Below, piece by piece: positions 1 through 5,373 of a DNA stretch of 8,198 nt. The number at the start of each line of letters is the position of its first letter. The stretch's first letter is position 1. The DNA is taken from positions 1 to 8,198 of the forward strand of contig JAGHSR010000051.1 of assembly GCA_018065765.1 (NCBI GenBank). Reading direction: 5' to 3'. The stretch is from Candidatus Colicola coprequi. Its GTDB lineage: Bacteria > Bacteroidota > Bacteroidia > Bacteroidales > Paludibacteraceae. Both the position numbers and the translations under genes were made by a program. Below the pieces are notes generated by a model. That model saw only the letters and a program-made list of their open reading frames with translations. It had not been told where the DNA came from and did no database searches.

Positions 1-264
1 CTTCCTCACGATACACAGTGGGCGTATGAGTATTACATCTGCGGCACAACTGTTGTCACATACGCCATGATGGAATGGTGTGAACGGCAGGGCATTCGGT
101 GTTTGGATATGATGGGGGCAGGTGAACCCGATGTGGCGTATGGTGTACGGGATTTCAAACTGCACATGGGCGGTACGCTTCATGAGTTCGGACGTTTTCT
201 GTGTGTCCGTTCGCCTTTCCGATACCGGCTCGGCAAACTTGCATTACGCCTACGTAAATTCTAA
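1..264 (+). CDS. FemAB/GNAT-like transferase, C-terminal fragment (5' end outside window)
   Basis: An open frame enters from the left edge and runs 87 codons to TAA at 262-264. The ATG at 67 is an internal Met and not the likely start, because the frame is open to position 1 and the residues before it (W7, Y9, Y11-Y12, G15) fit the same fold. The visible part carries a block LDMMGAGEPD (residues 35-44), then YGVRDFK (47-53), GG (57-58) and GRF (64-66), and ends in a basic tail. This pattern is what I associate with the C-terminal acyl-transferase fold of FemA/FemB-like and GNAT proteins annotated in Bacteroidales as peptidoglycan bridge-forming or lipid II amino-acyl transferases. The family call rests on recognising this block. 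The substrate is not determinable, because the N-terminal half is missing. The gene ends 32 nt before ridA with no terminator between them, so the two may share a transcript. Confidence 0.6.
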   Translation, partial: LPHDTQWAYEYYICGTTVVTYAMMEWCERQGIRCLDMMGAGEPDVAYGVRDFKLHMGGTLHEFGRFLCVRSPFRYRLGKLALRLRKF

Positions 265-296
265 AAACTAACTACTAACCTATAATAACTAAAAAA

Positions 297-698
297 ATGA
301 AACAAATTCTTGCATCTGCATTAGCTCCTAAAGCCGTGGGACCTTATTGCCAAGCACAAATGATGAACGGTGTAGTTTATTTATCCGGTCAACTGCCCAT
401 CAATCCTGAGGCAGGTACTATGCCAGATACAATCGAAGAGCAGACACGTCAGTCGCTCACCAACGTGGCTAATATACTTCGTGAGGCGAACATGACGCTG
501 ATGAACGTCATGAAAACAACCGTCTTGCTCAGTGACATCAAGGACTTTGCTGCCATGAATCAGGTCTATGCTGAAATTTGGCAACAAGCAGCCCAACAGG
601 AAGGTAAACCTGTGGTCTATCCTGCACGCATTTGCTATCAGGTAGCAGCTCTACCTATGGGGGCAAAGGTCGAAATCGACTGCATCGCCGGTATCTAA
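297..698 (+). CDS. ridA: RidA family enamine/imine deaminase
   Basis: This is a complete 133-codon gene for a RidA (YjgF/YER057c/UK114) protein, a cytosolic trimer that hydrolyses reactive enamines and imines, such as 2-aminoacrylate, made by PLP enzymes like threonine/serine dehydratase. The N-terminal APKAVGPYCQA (residues 10-20) and SGQLPINPEAG (30-40) match the family. The active-site set can be placed by comparison with E. coli RidA: Y17, G31, R111 in the YPAR motif (E. coli R105) and E126 in VEIDCIA (E. coli E120). The R-to-E spacing of 15 is unchanged. About six extra residues lie just before YPAR, in a Gln-rich stretch (QQAAQQEGKP, 96-105), which makes the protein slightly longer than the usual 125-130. 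The leader before the ATG is A-rich with no Shine-Dalgarno sequence, normal for Bacteroidota. No promoter motif is visible in the 32-nt gap upstream, so read-through from the preceding gene is likely. A GC-rich hairpin lies about 45 nt downstream. Confidence 0.94.
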   Translation: MKQILASALAPKAVGPYCQAQMMNGVVYLSGQLPINPEAGTMPDTIEEQTRQSLTNVANILREANMTLMNVMKTTVLLSDIKDFAAMNQVYAEIWQQAAQQEGKPVVYPARICYQVAALPMGAKVEIDCIAGI

Positions 699-711
699 AC
701 TTACCCCTCCT

Positions 712-792
712 TGCACTCTGCATTTAGCATTCTGCACTCTGCCCCTCTCCCCCTTCAGGGGGCCGAGGGGCTCTTTCCATTCTCTGCATTCT
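712..792. repeat. Short repeated words in the intergenic region
   Basis: The decamer TGCACTCTGC occurs at 712-721 and 733-742. CTCTGCATT occurs at 716-724 and 782-790. GCATTCT occurs at 727-733 and 786-792. The copies flank the GC-rich hairpin at 741-771. Such clustered, slightly varied words suggest a dispersed intergenic repeat and not a regulated leader. Whether other copies exist in the genome cannot be seen from this window. Confidence 0.55.
741..776 (+). terminator. GC-rich hairpin, possible terminator of the ridA transcript
   Basis: The outer stem GCCCCTC (741-747) pairs perfectly with GAGGGGC (765-771). The inner stem CCCCC (749-753) pairs with GGGGG (758-762) around a TTCA loop, with a small internal loop (T748 against C763-C764). 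The stem is very stable and sits 43 nt after the ridA stop. It is followed by CTTT and not by a long T-run, so intrinsic termination is plausible but not certain. It may equally be a folded intergenic repeat. Confidence 0.45.
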
Positions 793-880
793 TGATCATA
801 CAGCGACTTTGTCGCAGATCGTTCGAGTAACGCGAGATAAGCAATCACAAATAACAAATCACTGGGGTAGACTTTAAAAT

Positions 881-945
881 TGTTCCACGCACGGGTGGAT
901 TACGGGTGGATAGTGGGTTATTACAACTACAAAAATCGTGGAACA
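881..945. repeat. 9-bp perfect inverted repeat with 47-nt spacer, possible operator
   Basis: TGTTCCACG (881-889) is matched by its exact reverse complement CGTGGAACA (937-945). One mismatch further out, AAAA (876-879) pairs with TTTT (947-950). The half-site centres are 56 bp apart, and the right arm ends 42 bp before the promoter's TTTG element. The arms read like the halves of a ParB-binding parS site, but a real parS is a contiguous 16-bp palindrome. A two-site operator or a long-loop RNA hairpin are the other readings. Confidence 0.5.
891..912. repeat. 11-bp tandem repeat, two copies
   Basis: ACGGGTGGAT occurs at 891-900 and 902-911, a period of 11 bp. The following GTGGGTTATT may be a decayed third unit. 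The period is close to one helical turn, so both copies face the same side of the DNA. They fill the left part of the spacer of the inverted repeat. Confidence 0.6.
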
Positions 946-987
946 TTTTTGCCCCTTGTCCGACATCCGCGTTTTTCTGCAAATAAT

Positions 988-1019
988 TTTGCTTATTCCG
1001 AAAAAATGTACTACCTTTG
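988..1019 (+). promoter_or_regulatory. Bacteroidota-type promoter for the PCMD-exporter-secA group
   Basis: TTTG at 988-991 (the -33 element) and TACCTTTG at 1012-1019 (the -7 element, consensus TAnnTTTG) are separated by 20 nt, the usual spacing for the primary sigma factor of Bacteroidota. Transcription would start around 1024-1027, giving a leader of roughly 45 nt before the ATG at 1069. No equally good match was found upstream of the exporter or of secA. Confidence 0.8.
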
Positions 1020-1056
1020 CGCGTTGTAATGTGCTGACGCAAATTGCACAGCTAAA

Positions 1057-1061
1057 AAAGG
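1057..1061 (+). promoter_or_regulatory. Ribosome binding site (AAAGG) supporting the start at 1069
   Basis: AAAGG lies 7 nt before the ATG at 1069, within an A-rich run. It is the only Shine-Dalgarno-like site seen ahead of a gene in this window. With the signal peptide that begins directly at this Met, it fixes the start codon. Confidence 0.6.
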
Positions 1062-1068
1062 TAACAAA

Positions 1069-2160
1069 ATGAAGAAAATAGGTAGTGTTTTTTCTATATT
1101 GGTTCTCTCTCTCGCTGCAACGGCGCAGCAGGTTCCTAATGCAGGATTTGAGGACTGGAGTGCAGAACCCTTTAACAAAAAATATCCCCAACCCGCTTCC
1201 TGGCACGCCAGTAATGTGGAGCAGTTCGGACTGAAATTCAATTTTGCACATCAAGAAGCCGGTCACACGGGCAAATACGCCATGATGGTGCAGGATCAGG
1301 AGGTTGGTGCAGCAGGTATCAAGGAGACGAGTCCCGGTTATTTCTCGTTGGGACACCCTTGGGTGTATATAGAGAACCTCTTCAAGGTCAAATATGCCTC
1401 TGCCGGCACCTATGGCGGCATTGAGTGGAAATACTGTCCGGATACCATGTCCGTATGGATAAAGCGTACCGGCGAGAACGTGATGAAGGAGGACTTTTAC
1501 CTGCTTTACTACGCATGGTGTGGCAATGCGCGGGGTGATGAGTACAAAAACAAAATAGAAACCTGCACGCGCGTGACGCATATCAACGAGGAGAGCGATA
1601 TACGTTTGGCTCTGGATGGCAATGAATGCGGGACCACCGAGAAAGTTCCGCAGATAGCCGAAGGCATGTGGCGCGAGCGACGTGAGTATAGCCGTTGGAC
1701 CAATATACGTGTGCCCATCTACTATATGTCCAACGAGACACCCACGATGATGAACATCATCTTCTCAGCCAGCAATTATCCCAATTACCGTGCCAACACG
1801 GGGCTCTATGCCGGCAATTCACTCTACGTTGACGATATTCAGTTCATCTACTCCGACAAGATCCAAACCATCAAAATCGATGGCAAGGTGTGGAAGGAGT
1901 TTGACGGGAACACCACCAAGGTGCAGGAATACCGTTTGCCTGCTTCCGCTACAGCCGCACCACAACGTATCGAGTGCTTCCGTGGGGCAGGAAGTCTGAC
2001 CAACGCACATGGCGAGACGGCACGTTTTCAGGGACGTAAACTCAGTTCCAACGAAGTAACTATAACCCCCGGTGTCATCAATGGAAAACCGATGACCATT
2101 TCCGTTAAATCGGGTGACGGCAAGACTACTCGTACCTACCTAATCCGATTGACAAAATGA
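1069..2160 (+). CDS. Secreted PCMD-domain-like protein with C-terminal beta-sandwich-like domain
   Basis: This is a complete 363-codon gene. Residues 1-19 form a Sec signal peptide: basic MKK, a hydrophobic core, and a probable type I cleavage site ATA|QQ after A19. No lipobox Cys is present, so a periplasmic or outer-face soluble protein is more likely than a lipoprotein. The mature protein opens with VPNAGFEDWS (22-31) and has a Trp-containing PxSW motif soon after. It later shows NSLYVDDIQFIY (250-261). Together these resemble the Bacteroidales PCMD (putative carbohydrate metabolism) family, whose molecular role is unproven. From about residue 265 a separate C-terminal region begins IKIDGKVWKEFD and ends DGKTTRTYLIRL, the layout of cadherin-like or Ig-like beta-sandwich modules found at the ends of Bacteroidales surface proteins. 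Five Cys (123, 151, 166, 187, 303) in the exported part could form disulfides. The stop codon overlaps the exporter's ATG, so the two are probably translated together. The family call is by pattern only. Confidence 0.7.
   Translation: MKKIGSVFSILVLSLAATAQQVPNAGFEDWSAEPFNKKYPQPASWHASNVEQFGLKFNFAHQEAGHTGKYAMMVQDQEVGAAGIKETSPGYFSLGHPWVYIENLFKVKYASAGTYGGIEWKYCPDTMSVWIKRTGENVMKEDFYLLYYAWCGNARGDEYKNKIETCTRVTHINEESDIRLALDGNECGTTEKVPQIAEGMWRERREYSRWTNIRVPIYYMSNETPTMMNIIFSASNYPNYRANTGLYAGNSLYVDDIQFIYSDKIQTIKIDGKVWKEFDGNTTKVQEYRLPASATAAPQRIECFRGAGSLTNAHGETARFQGRKLSSNEVTITPGVINGKPMTISVKSGDGKTTRTYLIRLTK
2157..2160 (+). promoter_or_regulatory. ATGA stop/start overlap (translational coupling)
   Basis: The exporter's ATG (2157-2159) overlaps the TGA (2158-2160) of the PCMD-like gene. 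No Shine-Dalgarno sequence precedes it, so ribosomes ending the first gene probably reinitiate here. The exporter's first hydrophobic helix follows directly after MRKKGH, which supports this start. Confidence 0.8.
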
Positions 2161-5100
2161 GAAAAAAAGGGCATCTGATTTTATTTGTTTCTTCTGTCGT
2201 CCTCGCGCTATTTAGTGCGTGGCTGATGTTGCACGTCAATGTCAATTCCGACATGACCAAGTACCTGCCTTCCGACTCACGCATGAAGCAGGGGCTTGAC
2301 ATTCTCATGAACGAATTTCCCGCTTCGGATTTCTCTACGGCTATTATCAAGGTCATGTTTACTGACCTGCCACCGGAGCAGCATAAAATGGTTTCTGAGT
2401 CCTTGCTCGCCATCGAAGATGTGACAGCAGTCTCTTTTCGCAGCGACTCAACAGGGGAACATACCCTGTTTGAGCTCTCTGTTCCCAACTCCATTGACCA
2501 AAAATCCCTCGGATTTGAAATACGCAATGCCTACGGCAGCGCCGTCATCGTAGAGACCAATCAGGACGGTGCCACGCCGCCGTTCTCAGTCATCGTCATA
2601 GCGGCAGTACTGATTATCCTTGTGCTGCTTATCATGACCGCATCGTGGTTGGATCCGGTGCTGCTGCTACTCACCATGGGACTGGCAGTACTCATCAATA
2701 TGGGCACTAACGCACTATTGCCATCCGTGTCCATTACCACCAATTACATCGTTGCTATCCTGCAAATGGTGCTATCGCTCGACTATGCCATCATCCTGAT
2801 GAACCGCTACCGGCAGGAGATGTCCCCCCAACGAGACATTGTACAAGCCGTCAACGCCGCTATCAAACGAGCATGCCCGTCTATATTGAGTAGTTCACTC
2901 ACTACGCTGGTGGGACTGCTCATGCTCTGTCTCATGCGTCTCAAGATAGGTATGGATTTGGGCATCGTTCTTGCCAAAGGTGTCCTGTTCTGCCTTGCGT
3001 GCACTTTTACCGTGCTGCCTTCGCTCATCATACTTCTGCATGGCGCACTGGAGAAAACCCGCAAACGCACTCCTATTATTCCTACCGACCGCCTGTCGGC
3101 TTTTGTCACGCGCCACAAGATCACTTTTGCGCTGTTTGAATTGGTACTGTTTGTCGGTGCGTTCTATTTTTCGCAACAGACGGATATTTATTTCTCTACC
3201 AATGCCAAATCGCGCATAGCTGACCACTTCCCCAAGACCAATGCGGTCGTGGTGCTCTACAATACCGAAGAGGACGCACAAATGCTCGCGCTCGCCGATT
3301 CGCTCAAGCGCTATCCGGAAGTGCAGCAGATTCTCTCGTTCCCAACGCTTCTGCAACGGCCATACACAGCACCGGAGATGATTGCCAGCATCCAAAAAAT
3401 GCTGATGGACTTCGCCGAGTTCATTCCCGACACCGTCGATTTAGGCATGCTTACAACCGACATGATGCAGATGGTGTATTACATGCACTCGCACGAGTCC
3501 GACTCCATCCGCGTCGATTTTCCGGAACTCATTCGCTTTGTGGCGGAAGACTGTGTCAACGACCCTTTGCTCTCCACCTACATCACCCCGCAGATGCGCA
3601 CACAGATAGCGGCTCTGCAGGATTTGATGAACAATCCTCTGGGCGAACAAACACCCCAATCGCCCATCACCAATAACGAATCCCAAATGACATCCCCTTC
3701 GGGGACAACGGGGGCTGCTCAATCACCTGTTGCTACAGGAGATAGGGCGGGGGGTGTTCCGTCTGATACACTGCCGCTTCGTCCCGCAGATGGGGCTCTT
3801 GTCGACTCGCTGTTGGCTGATTCGATGATTTATATCATACCTTTCATGTCAGACCTCTATGCCCTTTATCCTTCTTCCGACACTTATTATCTGATGTCGA
3901 TTGTGGATACGGTCAAACTGCATTCCGAATTGACTGTGGACGAAATGACCGACTTTGTCGGTTCGTCTTTCGGACAAACCAAACTTATCTACAAACTCTC
4001 CTCCGGCGGCAGGACGCGTACCCCGTTGCGCTTTGTGCATATCCTTGCCGACGATTTATTCTCCCGCAAAATGTTGTCTATGATGGCATCGCGTGAGGAG
4101 AAAGCGGCTCTCCGTCGCATAGCTGCCATCATGGACTATGCCGATGCCAACGCATGTTTCACCGTCCCGCAGATGTCCGAATTGCTCGTGGATTACGGTC
4201 TAACTACCTTCACTCCGCAACGAGTGCGACAAATAGCGTTCCCTTCTGCGATGGATAGTGCCCTGATGGCTGACACAGATCTCCTGCCGGAATCGACAGA
4301 TAGTCTCGCTCTCGGTACTGCCGTGGGTAGCAATACTGCCAAACCAAAGAAACACATCAAGACCCGTGAAGAAATCCAAGCAGAGACGCTCATCGAACTG
4401 ATGGATACAACTCGCAAATTCGATTATCCTGCAATGGCTCGCAATTTCTCGCGCTTGGGACAGAACGTGGACGATGCTACCATGCACCTGCTCTACACCT
4501 GCTACGGCAAGGCTATGTTCTACAACGACTCTCTGCGTATGAGTCCCGAGGAACTGCTCAACTTCGTGGCAGACACATTGGCTGTCGATCCTACCATAGC
4601 GGCTTTCTTGGACGAGAAAACTAAACAGTCGCTACCTCATATGCGTGAGCAACTCAATGAATCGCTCGGCATGATGCACCAAGAAAACAATGCCATCTTT
4701 GTCATCATGACTTCGCTGCCCGATGAATCGCAAGTCACTTATGATTTTGTTGAACAACTGGATTCTTGGGCTTCCTCGCTGCTGCAACAACCCTATTACT
4801 TGATAGGCGAGTCGGTGATGTTCACCGAGATGCGCGACGGCTTTGACGAGGAGATGAAACGACTGACTCTGTGGACTATATTGGCCATTTTCCTCATCGT
4901 GGTTGTTTCCTTCCGCTCGATTGTGGTGCCCTCCATCTTGGTTATGACCGTCATGGCTGCCGTCTATGTGGATGTGGTGTTTGCCGGTATTGTTTCCGGA
5001 CGTATGTTGTACTTGGCTTACCTCATCTCGCAAAGTATTCTCATGGGAGCAACCATTGACTACGGCATCCTATATGCCAACTACTACAAGGAGTTCCGCC

Positions 5101-5360
5101 GCACACTCACCAAGCGCGAAGCAGCTAAGGCTGCCTATCACGGCACTATCCCAACTGTCATGACCTCCGGCACTATCATGGTCGTTGCTCCGGGTATCAT
5201 GTCTGTACTCGTCGAAGATGTTACCATCTCCGCCATCGTGGGCTGCATAGCTGTAGGGGCTGCTGCTGCCATACTGCTTATCCTATTTGTGCTACCTGCC
5301 GTGCTCGTGGCACTCGACCGATTCGTAACACTCAACAAAAACAAAACTTCCGATAACTAA
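2157..5360 (+). CDS. MMPL/RND-superfamily exporter (HAE3-like, 12 predicted membrane helices)
   Basis: This is a complete 1067-residue inner-membrane transporter of the predicted RND exporter / MMPL type (COG1033-like), expected to be driven by protons. Helix 1 is at about 7-26, followed by a short extracytoplasmic loop (about 27-141) starting with NVNSDMTKYLP. Helices 2-6 lie at about 143-163, 167-188, 193-214, 242-262 and 268-291. Helix 7 is at 322-341. Then comes a very large second loop (about 342-900), and helices 8-12 from about 904 to 1055. The two halves carry matching proton-relay motifs, SLDYAIILMNRYRQE (207-221; D209-Y210) and TIDYGILYANYYKE (966-979; D968-Y969), equivalent to the Asp-Tyr pairs of mycobacterial MmpL3. 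The second loop holds about three diverged helical repeats and a Ser/Thr/Pro/Gly-rich linker (about 492-548). No adaptor or outer-membrane channel gene adjoins it, unlike tripartite HAE1 pumps. The substrate is unknown; lipids or other hydrophobic molecules are known for relatives. Confidence 0.88.
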   Translation: MRKKGHLILFVSSVVLALFSAWLMLHVNVNSDMTKYLPSDSRMKQGLDILMNEFPASDFSTAIIKVMFTDLPPEQHKMVSESLLAIEDVTAVSFRSDSTGEHTLFELSVPNSIDQKSLGFEIRNAYGSAVIVETNQDGATPPFSVIVIAAVLIILVLLIMTASWLDPVLLLLTMGLAVLINMGTNALLPSVSITTNYIVAILQMVLSLDYAIILMNRYRQEMSPQRDIVQAVNAAIKRACPSILSSSLTTLVGLLMLCLMRLKIGMDLGIVLAKGVLFCLACTFTVLPSLIILLHGALEKTRKRTPIIPTDRLSAFVTRHKITFALFELVLFVGAFYFSQQTDIYFSTNAKSRIADHFPKTNAVVVLYNTEEDAQMLALADSLKRYPEVQQILSFPTLLQRPYTAPEMIASIQKMLMDFAEFIPDTVDLGMLTTDMMQMVYYMHSHESDSIRVDFPELIRFVAEDCVNDPLLSTYITPQMRTQIAALQDLMNNPLGEQTPQSPITNNESQMTSPSGTTGAAQSPVATGDRAGGVPSDTLPLRPADGALVDSLLADSMIYIIPFMSDLYALYPSSDTYYLMSIVDTVKLHSELTVDEMTDFVGSSFGQTKLIYKLSSGGRTRTPLRFVHILADDLFSRKMLSMMASREEKAALRRIAAIMDYADANACFTVPQMSELLVDYGLTTFTPQRVRQIAFPSAMDSALMADTDLLPESTDSLALGTAVGSNTAKPKKHIKTREEIQAETLIELMDTTRKFDYPAMARNFSRLGQNVDDATMHLLYTCYGKAMFYNDSLRMSPEELLNFVADTLAVDPTIAAFLDEKTKQSLPHMREQLNESLGMMHQENNAIFVIMTSLPDESQVTYDFVEQLDSWASSLLQQPYYLIGESVMFTEMRDGFDEEMKRLTLWTILAIFLIVVVSFRSIVVPSILVMTVMAAVYVDVVFAGIVSGRMLYLAYLISQSILMGATIDYGILYANYYKEFRRTLTKREAAKAAYHGTIPTVMTSGTIMVVAPGIMSVLVEDVTISAIVGCIAVGAAAAILLILFVLPAVLVALDRFVTLNKNKTSDN
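3360..4670 (+). repeat. Three diverged helical repeats in the exporter's second loop
   Basis: Comparing the loop with itself shows a recurring module. Copy 1 (residues 402-496) has YTAPEM, then VYYM, ELIRFVAED at 457-465, NDP at 468-470 and LMNNPLG at its end. Copy 2 (about 589-664) has LTVDEM, LIYKL, PLRFVHILADD at 623-633 and ends AALRRIAAIM. Copy 3 (about 754-838) has FDYPAM, LLYTCYG, ELLNFVADTL at 799-808, VDP at 810-812 and QLNESLG at its end. A further FTVPQM at 668-673 may begin a partial copy. Similarity is at the protein level only, so the duplication is old. Similar modules occur, from memory, in MMPL proteins of Firmicutes. Confidence 0.6.
3660..3760 (+). repeat. Intergenic-repeat-like sequence translated in frame as a loop linker
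   Basis: This stretch encodes a low-complexity Ser/Thr/Pro/Gly/Ala-rich linker (about residues 502-535). Its DNA holds two small hairpins, TCCCC-TTC-GGGGA (3693-3705) and CCTGT-TGCT-ACAGG (3726-3739), and a six-G run (3749-3754). The part at 3694-3719 aligns with the hairpin segment at 750-774 in the gap after ridA, with about 20 identities in 28 columns allowing four gaps, which suggests the same kind of repeat. The match is short and G/C-simple, so chance similarity is possible. Confidence 0.4.
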
Positions 5361-5373
5361 ATTCTTCAAATAT

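Larger units (their letters stand above)
699..1068 (+). other. 370-nt non-coding gap between two transcription units
   Basis: No convincing gene lies here on either strand. From left to right the gap holds a C/T-rich stretch with repeated short words (712-792), a GC-rich hairpin (741-771), a small perfect hairpin GCGAC-TTT-GTCGC (803-815), A/C-rich words (about 841-862, AAATCAC-like), a 9-bp inverted repeat (881-889 with 937-945) enclosing an 11-bp tandem repeat (891-912), a Bacteroidota-type promoter (988-1019), and a short 5' leader with a ribosome binding site. The left half looks like accumulated dispersed repeat words of the kind often seen between Bacteroidales genes. The right half looks regulatory. 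Confidence 0.7.

Noticed and set aside
67..264. Separate 65-residue gene starting at ATG 67
   Set aside because: The frame is open to the window edge and the upstream residues fit the same transferase fold, so this is the end of a longer gene.
651..857. 68-codon open frame on the - strand with a Gly/Arg/Gln-rich segment
   Set aside because: Its sequence is the translation of the repeated words and GC-rich hairpin after ridA and it overlaps the ridA 3' end. Such frames are typical spurious calls from Bacteroidales intergenic repeats.
881..945. A functional parS centromere site
   Set aside because: parS is a contiguous 16-bp palindrome. Here the halves are 47 nt apart and no parA/parB genes are near, so only the resemblance is reported.
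1030..1050. Riboswitch or attenuator in the PCMD-like gene leader
   Set aside because: The leader is only about 45 nt and the best stem (TGTGC/GCACA) is 5 bp with an 11-nt loop, too weak to support a structured regulator.
699..1068. CRISPR array, tRNA or IS remnant in the gap
   Set aside because: The repeats are too short and irregular for CRISPR, no cloverleaf is seen, and there is no transposase fragment or target-site duplication.
874..1581. 235-codon open frame on the - strand
   Set aside because: It crosses the promoter region and the 5' half of the PCMD-like gene, is Cys/His/Phe-rich with no family resemblance, and is best read as a shadow.
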